NCBI GenBank assembly: GCA_945889475.1
Contig: CAMDBT010000005.1
Coordinates: forward strand, 1-64,000
Source: Bifidobacterium breve
Lineage (GTDB): Bacteria > Actinomycetota > Thermoleophilia > Solirubrobacterales > Solirubrobacteraceae
Length of the DNA: 64,000 nucleotides
Direction of reading: 5' to 3'
Below the pieces are notes generated by a model. The model had not been told where the DNA came from and did not search any database. It saw nothing but the letters and a program-made list of their open reading frames with translations. Made by a program: the position numbers and the translations under genes. This document shows positions 34,680 to 43,318 of the stretch, one piece after another; within the stretch, counting starts at the first letter, position 1, and each line of letters opens with the position of its first letter.

Positions 34680-35552
34680 ATGATTGACTCCTTCTCCGAC
34701 GCAGACATTGATTCATTCGGCCGCGATGGCTTCCTAATCATCGAGCAGGACTTCATCCCCGAAGAGACCGTGATGCTGCTGCGCGAGCGCTTCGACGAGC
34801 TCTTCGCTGGCAGCTACGCGACCGGCATCGCCCCGGACGAGGTCAACTGGGTCCGCGGCCGCGACCCAGAGACAAAGACGCGCCAGATCTGCAACGGCTG
34901 GAAGGCCGATGACCTGATTGCGGCGCAGGTCCTCAGCCAGCAGAGCGGGCGGCTCGCTGCTCAGCTAGCTGGCTGGGAAGGAGTTCGAATCGTTCACGAC
35001 AACTGCCTCTGGAAGCCACCCGGCGCGCGCTCGCTCGGCATGCACCAAGACGGCTCCTACGCCGGTTACGTCGACCCGCCAGAGATGATCACAGTCTGGA
35101 TTGCGCTCGACCAAACCTTCGCCCAGAGCGGCACAATCGAATACGTCGCCGGATCGCACAAGTGGCCGAAGATGCCGCCTTCCCGCGGCGACTTCCATGA
35201 CCCCGACGACTGGCTGGCGCCGGTCGCAGCGGCCGCGCCGGCAGGCGCCTCGACGGAGTGCACCCCGGTAGTCGTTCAGCCCGGCGGGGCCGCGATCCAC
35301 CACTCGCGCGTCTTCCACGGCTCAGGCATCAACGAGGCCGAAATTGATCGCCGCGCGCTTGTAACTCACATGATCCCGTCCAACGCCCAGTTCGACTCGG
35401 TAGGCGTTGACCCGATCTACACCCGCTACCGACGCCGCGGCGACATGACGATGGACGAGAGCTACTTCCCGATCCTTTGGGATCAAGCGGGGGGGCGCAG
35501 CGAGTGGCTTGCCTCACTGCCACCGCTCGCCGGCGCGGCCGGCGGCGGCTGA
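34680..35552 (+). CDS. Phytanoyl-CoA dioxygenase family Fe(II)/2-oxoglutarate oxygenase
   Basis: ATG 34680 gives 290 residues. The 2-His-1-carboxylate iron site is seen as MHQDGSY (His122, Asp124) and VFHGSG (His213), and DRRALVTHMI supplies the Arg that binds the 2-oxoglutarate carboxylate (about residue 225). Members hydroxylate or demethylate small molecules. The stop overlaps the next ATG (TGATG), coupling it to the flavin reductase gene; the two redox genes and the neighbouring amine genes suggest oxidation of a methylated or alkylated compound. Substrate unknown. Confidence 0.85.
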   Translation: MIDSFSDADIDSFGRDGFLIIEQDFIPEETVMLLRERFDELFAGSYATGIAPDEVNWVRGRDPETKTRQICNGWKADDLIAAQVLSQQSGRLAAQLAGWEGVRIVHDNCLWKPPGARSLGMHQDGSYAGYVDPPEMITVWIALDQTFAQSGTIEYVAGSHKWPKMPPSRGDFHDPDDWLAPVAAAAPAGASTECTPVVVQPGGAAIHHSRVFHGSGINEAEIDRRALVTHMIPSNAQFDSVGVDPIYTRYRRRGDMTMDESYFPILWDQAGGRSEWLASLPPLAGAAGGG

Positions 35553-36529
35553 TGGCGACCGAGGGCGCGCCGCCCGAATTCAAACTCTCGTTGGACTCGA
35601 CCGCCGTTCCCCACGGCCCCGACGGAATCGGTGAGTCGCCGTTCGACTTCAGCGCCGAGCCGGACGTCGTGGAGTACCCCTCAGAGCTCGGCGACGACCC
35701 GGCGATTGCGCTGCGCCGGACGCTCGGAATGTTCGCGACCGGCGTGACGGTGATCACAACCAGCGCCCAGGGGGAAGTTCACGGGATGACAGCCAACGCC
35801 TTCATGTCGGCGTCACTGAACCCGCCGCTGGTGCTGATCTCAGTCGACCGCCGCGCGAAGATGTGCAACCTGCTGCACCAAGGCGACCGTTACGGCGTGA
35901 GCATCCTCGGCGAGCACCAGGCTGAGATGTCGGACCGCTTTGCTGGCCGCGCCGACGAGAGCGTGCCGCAGCCAGCCTTCGAGATGATCCGCGAGACGCC
36001 GCTCGTCGAAGGGGCGCTGGCCCACTTCGTCGCGCGGGTAGACCGCACCTACTACGCCGGCGACCACTCGCTCTTCCTCGGCCACGTTGAGTACGCGCGC
36101 CACCGCGAGGGCGCGCCGCTGCTCTACCACGGCGGCCAGTACGAGCGGCTGGGGACCGTGGCGCCGATCGCGCCGGAGCTGCCCGACGGACTGCTGGCGC
36201 CGCTGCTGGCGGCCGGCGAGGAATGCTCGTTCGAAGATGGTGAATCGATCGTCAAACTCGGTGAGGTAGGCGACCAGCTGTTCGTGATCCTGAATGGCGC
36301 CGTCGTTCTGCGCCGCCCTAGCCACCCGGAGAAGCGGCTCGAGGCCGGCTCCTACTTCGGTGAGGTCGGCGCGCTGAGCGAGCAGCCGCGGGTCTCAGAC
36401 GCGATCGCCGACGGCCCCGTCAGCTGCGTTGCCGTCCACAGCGATGCGCTAAAGCGAGTGCTCGCGAGCAGCCCCGAGGCGGCTTGGGAGATGCTCGGGG
36501 CGCTCGCGCAGCGTGTGCGCGAGGCGTAG
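35552..36529 (+). CDS. Flavin reductase fused to a cyclic-nucleotide-binding domain
   Basis: A 325-residue fusion. Residues about 50-210 are an FMN-binding NADH:flavin oxidoreductase of the HpaC/DIM6-NTAB type: LRRTLGMFATGVTVITT, GMTANAFMSASLNPPLVLISVD, CNLLHQGDRYGVSIL, and GHVEYARHREGAPLLYHGGQY. Residues about 215-325 are a CRP-like cNMP-binding domain (FEDGESIVKLGEVGDQLFVILNGAVVL, then SYFGEVGALSEQPRVSDAIA). No DNA-binding HTH follows. Such reductases supply reduced flavin to a partner monooxygenase; the acyl-CoA-dehydrogenase-fold protein at 38896 could be that partner. ATG overlaps the PhyH stop. Confidence 0.82.
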   Translation: MATEGAPPEFKLSLDSTAVPHGPDGIGESPFDFSAEPDVVEYPSELGDDPAIALRRTLGMFATGVTVITTSAQGEVHGMTANAFMSASLNPPLVLISVDRRAKMCNLLHQGDRYGVSILGEHQAEMSDRFAGRADESVPQPAFEMIRETPLVEGALAHFVARVDRTYYAGDHSLFLGHVEYARHREGAPLLYHGGQYERLGTVAPIAPELPDGLLAPLLAAGEECSFEDGESIVKLGEVGDQLFVILNGAVVLRRPSHPEKRLEAGSYFGEVGALSEQPRVSDAIADGPVSCVAVHSDALKRVLASSPEAAWEMLGALAQRVREA

Positions 36530-36543
36530 GCGCCGACCACGCT

Positions 36544-38874
36544 CTAGGAGCGCGGACGCTCCTTGTCGGGGTCGTAGAAGGGGAAGCGCACAACCGTTGC
36601 CGGGATCCGCTTCTGCTGCCCGTCAAGCTTCCCTACCTCGACCTCGGTGCCGATCTCGGAGTGCTGCACCGCGATCCGGCATAGGGCAATGTTCTTCTTC
36701 AGCAGCGGGCTGCGCATCGCGCTCGTTACAACGCCGATCTGCGACTTGCCGACGTGGACACAGTCGCCGTGGCTTGCTGTTTCGTTACCTTCCAGCTCCA
36801 GCCCGACGAGTCTGTGCTGCGGGTGGGCTTGGCGCTCGATCAGAGCGTCCTTGCCAATGAAATCCTCGTCGCCGTCAAGAACGACCGTGAAACCGATGCC
36901 GGCCTCGAATGGATCTACTTGATCGTCGAATTCATAACCAGCGAACACCAGCCCCGCTTCAATCCGCACTAGGTCGAGCGCGTCGAGCCCCAGCGGGCTC
37001 AGCCCAAACGGTTTGCCGGCCTCCCAGATCGCGTCCCAGACTGCGGTGCCATCGTCGGGGTGGCAGAAAACCTCGTAGCCAAGCTCGCCCGAGTAGCCGG
37101 TTCGCGAGACGACGACCGGAATCCCGTCGTAATCGCCGATCCGTCCAACAAGGAAGCGGAACCACTTCAGCTCCTCAAACGGCGTCTGCGTCTCCGGCGC
37201 CCAGATGATCTGCTTCAAGATCTCGCGGCTGGCAGGGCCCTGAACGGCGACGTTGTGGAGCTCGTCGGTCGACGGCTTGACGAAGACCTTGAGATCTAGC
37301 TTCTCGGCGAGCTCCTTCAGCCAAACGCCGGTGTAGGGGTCGCCGCCAACGAAGCGGAAGTTGTCCGCGCCGAGGCGGAAGACGGTCGCATCGTCGATCA
37401 TGCCGCCGGTCTCATTGCAGAGCGCGGTGTAGACCACCTGCCCGACTGCGAGGCGGCGAATGTCGCGCGTTACGGCCCACTGCATCAGTAGCTCAGCGTC
37501 GGGGCCGAGAATCTCCCACTTGCGCAGCGGCGAGAGATCCATGATCACTGCCTTCTCGCGGCAGGCCCAGTATTCGCTGATCGGGCCTTCGTTGTTGAAG
37601 CATGTCGGCAGCCAGTAGCCGCGGTAGTCGACGTGCGTGCTCGTCAGCGCTGAGGTGCGCTCGTGGAATCCGGTCTCTTTTGTCATCACTGGCCTTGCCT
37701 CGGGGGTTACGCGATGGGCTATCGCCATCGAAAACTTGTTCTCCGGTTGATACACGCGAACGTGAATGTCGCTGATCTCCCAGCCGTTGGCCGGGTCGAT
37801 GTCGTCGGGGCATGCAGACGAGCAACAGACGAGGTCGGTCAGCGCCCGCATCAGCACGTAATCGCCGGGCCGCGACCACGGTTCGTCAACGGTCATCTGA
37901 AGCGCAGCGTCGAAGCCGGTGTTGAAGAAGAAGTTGATCGCCGGCCAGCCATTGCGTGCTGCGACCGGGAACGCTTCGAGGCTGCCGTTGAAGTTCTCCG
38001 AGCAGCTGATGTGGCCGAAGTAGCCCATGTCCTCGTAGTACTTCTTCGTGCAGGCCAGGGCGAAGCTGTCGTGGCGACCAACGGTGTCCTGAACCACCTC
38101 CAGCAGCGGGTCAAGGTCAGTGTCGAAGTACTTGCGGTGCAGCCCCGGCTGCGGGTAGGCATTCCCCGTTAGGCTGCGCGTCGCTGTCGAATCGAGCCCA
38201 CGCTCAAGACCATCCTGCAGCTTCGCCTCGTCGAAAGCGAGGAAGTCGGAGCACTGGCGCCCTTTGACGTCAATCACTTGGATGTACTCGCCCTTCTTGA
38301 CCGTGTAAGCGGCTGCCGTCGCAGCCGCGACGCGCAAGTCAAACTTCGGTTCGGCAAGTGGAGCCGGCAGTTCCAGCTCGGGATCCTGATGCGGCACTGC
38401 TCGGTTGATCTCGACGTCGATCGCCGATGCCGGATGGGCGCCATCGATCACGCGGCCCGCTGGCGCGGCGACGACGATCACGACCTTTCGCTGAGCGGTA
38501 AAGCTCTGCGAGTTGCCGGGCGGCGAATCGGGCCCGAACAGAAGCACGGCGTTGGCCTCCGACGGGTCGAGCCCGCGGGCGTGCAGATCGCCGAGGAAGC
38601 TGTCGCCTTCGGCCTTGGCTACCAGTCCGCGCAGCACGCTGGCCGGCGCGTCTGCCTTGGCGCCCAGCGCACCGGAATCATCGCGTCCGTCGGGGGCAAG
38701 AACCGTCAACTCGGCCTGCTGACTGCCGTCGTTGTCAACAATCGTGACGCGATCGTCGGGCGCAATCAGCAGCACCGTCGCCCCGCCCGGCCGCACCCAG
38801 TGCGACTCAAAGGCGGGGTCATACGGCTTCAGTCCCGGGACCAGCAGCTTGCGACGATCGGTACCGGTCGCCAT
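36544..38874 (-). CDS. DUF1989-GcvT (aminomethyltransferase-like) fusion protein
   Basis: A 776-residue protein. Residues about 1-165 are a beta-rich region with weak DUF1989 resemblance. About 185-390 is a clear DUF1989 domain: GRQCSDFLAFDEAKL, TVGRHDSFALACTKKYYEDMG, WPAINFFFNTGFD, and SACPDDIDPANGW. DUF1989 proteins UCA1/UCA2 are carboxyguanidine deiminase subunits in guanidine-using bacteria. About 397-770 is a GcvT-like folate-binding domain with NETGGMIDDATVFR, the Asp equivalent to that which orients tetrahydrofolate, and VVSRTGYSGELGYEVF. The GcvT half suggests transfer of a one-carbon unit to tetrahydrofolate. The start lies 21 bases after the ACAD-like gene stop, so these are cotranscribed. 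Confidence 0.85.
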   Translation of the reverse strand: MATGTDRRKLLVPGLKPYDPAFESHWVRPGGATVLLIAPDDRVTIVDNDGSQQAELTVLAPDGRDDSGALGAKADAPASVLRGLVAKAEGDSFLGDLHARGLDPSEANAVLLFGPDSPPGNSQSFTAQRKVVIVVAAPAGRVIDGAHPASAIDVEINRAVPHQDPELELPAPLAEPKFDLRVAAATAAAYTVKKGEYIQVIDVKGRQCSDFLAFDEAKLQDGLERGLDSTATRSLTGNAYPQPGLHRKYFDTDLDPLLEVVQDTVGRHDSFALACTKKYYEDMGYFGHISCSENFNGSLEAFPVAARNGWPAINFFFNTGFDAALQMTVDEPWSRPGDYVLMRALTDLVCCSSACPDDIDPANGWEISDIHVRVYQPENKFSMAIAHRVTPEARPVMTKETGFHERTSALTSTHVDYRGYWLPTCFNNEGPISEYWACREKAVIMDLSPLRKWEILGPDAELLMQWAVTRDIRRLAVGQVVYTALCNETGGMIDDATVFRLGADNFRFVGGDPYTGVWLKELAEKLDLKVFVKPSTDELHNVAVQGPASREILKQIIWAPETQTPFEELKWFRFLVGRIGDYDGIPVVVSRTGYSGELGYEVFCHPDDGTAVWDAIWEAGKPFGLSPLGLDALDLVRIEAGLVFAGYEFDDQVDPFEAGIGFTVVLDGDEDFIGKDALIERQAHPQHRLVGLELEGNETASHGDCVHVGKSQIGVVTSAMRSPLLKKNIALCRIAVQHSEIGTEVEVGKLDGQQKRIPATVVRFPFYDPDKERPRS

Positions 38875-38895
38875 TAGCGCTCGCCCCGCCTGCCG

Positions 38896-40296
38896 CTAGG
38901 CCTTGGCAGGCTCGCCGGCCGCATCCTTGTCGGCCTGCTCGAGCAGCTGCGCTGCGAGCTCTCGCTTGCCGTCGCTGTCGAGCTTCTTGACCTCGTTCTC
39001 AACGGCGCGGTTGTTGTAGCTCTGGTTCCAGTAGTCGAGCGAGTCGAAACCGAGCAGCACGGCCTTACCAACGAACTGGCGTAGAACCTCATTGGTTGGG
39101 CCCATCACCCAGCCTGCCTTGGCGTCGCGCAGGTAGCGCTCCAACTCCATGTCGCGCTTGTAGGCTGAGCCACCGCAGGCGTGCAGCATCTTGTCAACGA
39201 CGTGGGCGGTGTTTTTGGCTGCCTCGAACTTGATCTGCCAAGCCCAGTGGAGGTACTCGGCGCGCGCGGTCTCGCCGGGCGCTAGGACGCAGGTGTTGTC
39301 CGCGGTTGCCTTGTCAAAAGCCTGGCCCACGGAGTAGGTGAAGATCCGAGACGAGTTGGTGTCCATCACAGCCTCGCCAACGTAGTCTTGGATCGTTGGG
39401 TAGTCGGCTACTCGCAAACCAACGTCCACATGGCGCTTTCGCGTCGTGTGGCGCTTTGCGATGTCAATCGCTCCGAGGGCGATCCCGTTCCAGCACGATG
39501 ACGAACCGATCAAGAAGAACGGGTCGACAGCCTCATCGTTCGATGCAGCGCCATCGCCGAGCGGACCGACGAGCTGCTCGGCCGGGATCTCGATGTTGTC
39601 CACTTCGATCGGCCCCGACTGGTTGCCGCGGAGGCCGAGCGCGTCCCAAAGCGCGGGCTGAGCCTTGACGTCATCACCATCAACAACGAAAACCGAAAGG
39701 TCGTCGTAGCCGGTGAAATCCGGGCTGGTGGTCTGAATCACGTAGAAGTCAGCGAAGCCGCCGGAGGTCGTCCAAGAAGCCTTCTTGCGAACCTTGAAGC
39801 CGTTCTCCGTCTTCTCGGCGCCCGAGGAGACCGGGTACCAGAAGTGCGAGCCAGTCTCGGGATCGGAGTAGGAGAGCGTGCCAACCTTGCCGTCATTGAG
39901 CGGCCGGATGTACTTCTCGATCAGCTCCGGCGTAGCGCGCAACATGATCGTGCTGACAGCGCCGATGTGCATCACATAACACATCGCAGTTGAGGCGCAG
40001 CCGTAGCGAGCAAGCGTCTCACAGACCATCGCAAAGCCGACGTGGTTCTCACCGAGGCCGCCGTACTCTTCCGGCACCGTCAGCGAAAGGAAGCCGTTCT
40101 CAGCGAGAATGTCGAAGTTGCGACGCGGGTAGAGCAGCTCGTCATCTGAACGCTTGGCGTTGGCGCGTAGCTCGTTCTCACAGAGATCGATCAGCTTCGC
40201 GCGGAGCTCGATCTGCTTCTCGGTCAAGACCCAGTCCGGATCCCAGTCGTAGCCGAGTCCCCAGAATTCCTCGTCGCCCCACATTTTCTCGGCCAT
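38896..40296 (-). CDS. Acyl-CoA-dehydrogenase-fold flavoprotein lacking the usual catalytic Glu
   Basis: A 466-residue protein with the three ACAD domains: LTVPEEYGGLGENHVGFAMVCETLARYG, then the mid-domain ASWTTSGGFADFYVIQT and GLRGNQSGPIEVDNIEIP, then the four-helix C-terminus with AEYLHWAWQIKFEAAKNTAHVVDKMLHACGGSAYKR. In most family members the active-site Glu lies in a YEGT(N/S)E box; here that stretch reads VMGPTNE (397-403). This suggests it may not dehydrogenate acyl-CoA, and could be a flavin-dependent monooxygenase or oxidase with the same fold. GGAGGA precedes the ATG. It is first in a two-gene unit with the DUF1989-GcvT gene. Confidence 0.82.
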   Translation of the reverse strand: MAEKMWGDEEFWGLGYDWDPDWVLTEKQIELRAKLIDLCENELRANAKRSDDELLYPRRNFDILAENGFLSLTVPEEYGGLGENHVGFAMVCETLARYGCASTAMCYVMHIGAVSTIMLRATPELIEKYIRPLNDGKVGTLSYSDPETGSHFWYPVSSGAEKTENGFKVRKKASWTTSGGFADFYVIQTTSPDFTGYDDLSVFVVDGDDVKAQPALWDALGLRGNQSGPIEVDNIEIPAEQLVGPLGDGAASNDEAVDPFFLIGSSSCWNGIALGAIDIAKRHTTRKRHVDVGLRVADYPTIQDYVGEAVMDTNSSRIFTYSVGQAFDKATADNTCVLAPGETARAEYLHWAWQIKFEAAKNTAHVVDKMLHACGGSAYKRDMELERYLRDAKAGWVMGPTNEVLRQFVGKAVLLGFDSLDYWNQSYNNRAVENEVKKLDSDGKRELAAQLLEQADKDAAGEPAKA

Positions 40297-40416
40297 TTCT
40301 AATCCTCCGCTATAGCTAGTTGAAGCTGCCTAATCAATTTGTCTAAAGAGTTACTACCGCGCCGCTGGGTGCTTGTCTAGGTTGTACAGGAAGAACCATC
40401 TTCCCTACTGTCACCA

Positions 40417-40902
40417 TCAGCCATCGGGCGCGACCCAAACGAGGCAGCCGGCGTCGCGCCGCAGTTGGCGGCTGGCAGTCCGCAGCCGCAGCCGTCCGAC
40501 TTCGGAGAGCAGTGGACCGAAAATCAGCAGCGCAGCATTGCGCTCGCCCAGCAGCCTCACGATCGCCTTCACCGGCCTTGAGCTGAAGAGGCCAACTACC
40601 TCCACCGGGATCCCAAACGCGGCGATCCGGTCGCCAGCGGCGCGAACGGCGACGCGGTCATCCTCGTGCTCCAGCACCATCGCGCCAGGACCGGCCACGA
40701 TCATCGTCGTCGGATAGAACGGGAGCTGAACGGCGTTGACGAGGATCAGTGGCGCGCCGGCGTCAAGACAGCTGTCAATAGCCATCTGCTCGGCGGTTGG
40801 GTCGGGCCGCAACGCCAGAGTTGCCAGCACGACCGGCCCTGACGCCCCGGCAACGGGGGCCGACGGCGAAACCAGCGATGAGCGGTCTTTGATCGAAGGC
40901 AT
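40417..40902 (-). CDS. Universal-stress-protein-like protein
   Basis: A 161-residue protein. After a Ser/Ala/Gly-rich N-terminus, the core (about 24-160) shows a Usp-like alternation: VVLATLALRPDPTAEQMAIDSCLDAGAPLILVNA, IPVEVVGLFSSRPVKAIVRLLGERNAALLIFGP. The family's GxxGxxxxG(S/T) ATP-binding motif is not evident, so it may not bind nucleotide. It is divergent from the APC permease gene. Its role in the amine locus is unclear. Confidence 0.5.
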   Translation of the reverse strand: MPSIKDRSSLVSPSAPVAGASGPVVLATLALRPDPTAEQMAIDSCLDAGAPLILVNAVQLPFYPTTMIVAGPGAMVLEHEDDRVAVRAAGDRIAAFGIPVEVVGLFSSRPVKAIVRLLGERNAALLIFGPLLSEVGRLRLRTASRQLRRDAGCLVWVAPDG

Positions 40903-40929
40903 TGGCGCTTCTGAACGATTCTAGGTGAT

Positions 40930-40967
40930 CGCGCTGCCGCGATAACTAGCAAACAGCGCGTTTTTTT
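40930..40967 (+). terminator. Intrinsic terminator-like hairpin in the permease leader region
   Basis: CGCGCTG (40930-40936) pairs with CAGCGCG (40954-40960), a perfect 7-bp stem with a 17-base loop, followed by seven T. It reads on the permease strand but no plus-strand gene lies upstream. It could be an attenuator of the permease message, or end a transcript antisense to the Usp-like gene. An imperfect palindrome (AACTGGTACTAGTT, 41005-41018) follows it. Confidence 0.55.
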
Positions 40968-41092
40968 GTGCCCAAAAGAGGATTAGTTGCATTCGCTCCG
41001 TAACAACTGGTACTAGTTCGCAGCAGGAGGAGCATCCGAGACTTTTCGGTTGCCTGCACGTGTTCCGTAAGCGAAACTGAAAGTGGGTTCAG

Positions 41093-42568
41093 ATGGCATC
41101 CGCACACGTTGATCACAATCAGATGTTGAAGACGATGAGTTGGTGGGACGGCTTCGTTGTCGCACTCGCCAACCCGGGCTTCCTGATCGCCGCCCTCGGC
41201 GGTTCAATCGGCGTCCTCGGAACTACCGGCGCGGTGGTGCTCTGGACAATCTCAGTGCTCTTCGGAGCGCTACAGAACAACATCTATGCGGAGCTATCGA
41301 CGATGTTCCCGGACAAGTCCGGCGGCCTCGCGGTCTACACACACGAGGCGTTCCGCAAGTACACCAACTTCATCGGGCCGGTCGTCGCGTTCGGCTACTG
41401 GATGGGATGGACCGTCGTGCTCTCGATCAACGGCTTGATCGTCGGAACACTGATCATCACGCAGTGGTTCCCTGATGCGACTTGGGCCAGTGGCCAGCAG
41501 GAAGCAAACTCAATCGGTTTCGGCCTGAACTGGCCGATTCTGATCGGTGTTGCCGCGATTGTGATCGTCTGGCTGTTCAACATCTTCGGCGTGCGACCGG
41601 CGGTCTGGTTCGGTTACGTCACCGGTGCGTTGCTGCTTATCCCGGCCTTCGTGCTGATGTTCCTCCCTTACATCACCGGTGATTGGCACTCCTCAAACAT
41701 GCAGTGGGAGGTCGGCACCAACGGCGGCTTCTTCCTCGCGGTGACCTGGCTCTATTTCATGTGCTGGTCGTCCTACGGCTTCGAGGCAGTCGCATCGTTT
41801 GCGCCGGAGTACCACAACACTGCGGTCGATACGCCGCTGGCGCTACGGGCCTCAGCTCTGTTCTCGATTGTCGTCTACGTCCTGCTACCGCTGGGCCTTG
41901 GCGGCACGCTTGGGACCGCGGCCGTTGCCGACGATCCGACCTACATTGCGTTCTACGTCACCGCCTTCGACGTCCTCGTCGGCGATGCGCTTGCCAACGT
42001 GATGGTTGTCTGCCTCGTCGGCGGCTTGGTCTTGTCGATGAACACGGCAACGATGGACGGCGCCAGAGCGCTGTTCGGGATCGCCAAGGAGGGCATGACG
42101 CTGAAACAGTTCGGCGTGCTCTCAAAGCGGAAGGTGCCCAACGTCGCGATGACGATGGACATGATCCTCAACGTGCTGTTGATCGTCTTCTTCCACGGCG
42201 TGATCTCGATTCTCGCGGTCTCCAATGTTGGCTACGTGCTGGCAACGGTCTTCGCGCTCTTTGGCTTCGTGCTGCTGCGCAAGGATCGCCCGAATTGGCC
42301 GCGTCCGATCAAGCTCTCCAGTCCATGGGTGGGAATCGCCTTCATCTTGGGCTTCGTAAACCTGTTCCTGCTGGTCTGCGGCGGGTTCCTCTATGCCGAC
42401 GACTACGGCTACGGGCTCGACAAGACGTTGATCGGGGTCGCGGTGCTTGTCGTGGCCTTCCTGCTCTACGTCTACCGTCACGTGGTGCAGGACAAGACCG
42501 GGGTCAGGTTCCGCGATCCGGCGCAGCCAATGCCGGACGAGCAGCCGGCGGCCTCGACGCCGGTCTAG
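41093..42568 (+). CDS. APC superfamily amino acid/amine permease
   Basis: A 491-residue integral membrane protein with about 12 helices. The N-terminal helix pattern is APC-like: LKTMSWWDGFVVALANPGFLIAALGGSIGVLGTTGAVVLWTISVLFGALQ aligns with the unwound helix 1 region. The next part, YAELSTMFPDKSGGLAVYTHEAFRKY, matches helix 2 and the loop following it. TWLYFMCWSSYGFEAVASFAPEYHN lies in helix 6. The substrate is probably an amino acid or amine. The start is preceded only by a weak GAAAGTGGG. It faces the Usp-like gene across a 190-base region and stands upstream of the glutamine synthetase operon. Confidence 0.85.
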   Translation: MASAHVDHNQMLKTMSWWDGFVVALANPGFLIAALGGSIGVLGTTGAVVLWTISVLFGALQNNIYAELSTMFPDKSGGLAVYTHEAFRKYTNFIGPVVAFGYWMGWTVVLSINGLIVGTLIITQWFPDATWASGQQEANSIGFGLNWPILIGVAAIVIVWLFNIFGVRPAVWFGYVTGALLLIPAFVLMFLPYITGDWHSSNMQWEVGTNGGFFLAVTWLYFMCWSSYGFEAVASFAPEYHNTAVDTPLALRASALFSIVVYVLLPLGLGGTLGTAAVADDPTYIAFYVTAFDVLVGDALANVMVVCLVGGLVLSMNTATMDGARALFGIAKEGMTLKQFGVLSKRKVPNVAMTMDMILNVLLIVFFHGVISILAVSNVGYVLATVFALFGFVLLRKDRPNWPRPIKLSSPWVGIAFILGFVNLFLLVCGGFLYADDYGYGLDKTLIGVAVLVVAFLLYVYRHVVQDKTGVRFRDPAQPMPDEQPAASTPV

Positions 42569-42576
42569 CGCAGCGA

Positions 42577-42640
42577 TCGCTCGCAGCACGCGAGCGAAAG
42601 GGATGGCGAGCGGGGGCCAGTGGCTCCCGCTTCGTCGTTT
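42577..42640 (+). terminator. Two hairpins after the permease gene, the second terminator-like
   Basis: TCGCTCGC/GCGAGCGA (42577-42584, 42590-42597) is a perfect 8-bp hairpin. AGCGGGGGCC (42609-42618) pairs with GGCTCCCGCT (42622-42631) with one G-T pair and a 3-base loop, followed by TCGTCGTTT. The region lies between convergent genes and probably ends the permease transcript. Confidence 0.55.
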
Positions 42641-42669
42641 CGGGGGCGCCTCAATGAATCCCGGTTGCG

Positions 42670-43188
42670 CTACGAATCTGCGCGCAGATCCCAGGTCGGC
42701 AGATCGCTGATCGCCTTCTGGAAGCCGCGCCGATGCGGTGGTCGCAGCAACATGAACCAGAGCACAAGAACGCTCGGGAGCAGAACGAAGACCGCGAAGA
42801 TGTTGCCCGACAGCGTGAAGAAGACCGCGAGTGAGATAGCGACGGCGCCGACGACAATCGGTAACAGCCGGTAGCGGAACTGCAACTTGCGAATCTTCTC
42901 GTAATCCTCGCGCGGGATCTTCGCCGTGTCGTAGCTGCGGCCGCAGCCAGGGCATGTCCAGCGTGTCCCGTATCGCAGCTCGGCCGACTCGCCGCATTCA
43001 CAGCCAACGGTTATCGGTGGTCCACGCAGAACAGACCCTGGCGCCTCGTGCCCAAGGCGCTCACGCTCACTGAACGGAATCCGCTTGCGACGCTGGAAAC
43101 CGAACGGGCCCTTCAGGTATTGCGGTTCAGCCTCGCCTGACGAGCCCCCCTCGCCGGCGTCGCTGCGCGACCGAGCTCGCTTACCCAT
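42670..43188 (-). CDS. Zinc-ribbon, two-TM membrane protein
   Basis: A 172-residue protein of unknown function. A basic, Gly/Ser-rich N-terminus is followed by a CxC ... CxxC zinc-ribbon (CECGESAELRYGTRWTCPGC, about 63-82) and two transmembrane helices (LLPIVVGAVAISLAVFFTL and IFAVFVLLPSVLVLWFMLL). It is divergent from the glutamine synthetase operon and convergent with the permease gene. No link to amine metabolism can be drawn from the sequence. Confidence 0.6.
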   Translation of the reverse strand: MGKRARSRSDAGEGGSSGEAEPQYLKGPFGFQRRKRIPFSERERLGHEAPGSVLRGPPITVGCECGESAELRYGTRWTCPGCGRSYDTAKIPREDYEKIRKLQFRYRLLPIVVGAVAISLAVFFTLSGNIFAVFVLLPSVLVLWFMLLRPPHRRGFQKAISDLPTWDLRADS

Positions 43189-43318
43189 CGCTAAGTCTCC
43201 CGTGAGTCAGAGGCATTGGCCAATCCTAGTCGCCGCTGGCGTCGACTGCGCGCGGCGGCGTATGGAGAATCGGTCCGGGCAGCAGACACATCGTGACGAT
43301 CGCGACTATTGTACGAAT

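Noticed and set aside
40903..41092. Guanidine, glycine or SAM riboswitch ahead of the permease
   Set aside because: I looked for their conserved cores and found none; only a terminator-like hairpin and an imperfect palindrome are visible.
41683..42657. 324-residue plus-strand open frame overlapping the APC permease gene
   Set aside because: It lies in another frame of a clear 12-helix permease and its translation is Arg-rich without any domain.
43211..43224. ATTGGCCAAT palindrome upstream of the glutamine synthetase as an IclR operator
   Set aside because: It is only ten bases, does not match the TAGGCAATA half-site and lies far upstream of the predicted promoter.
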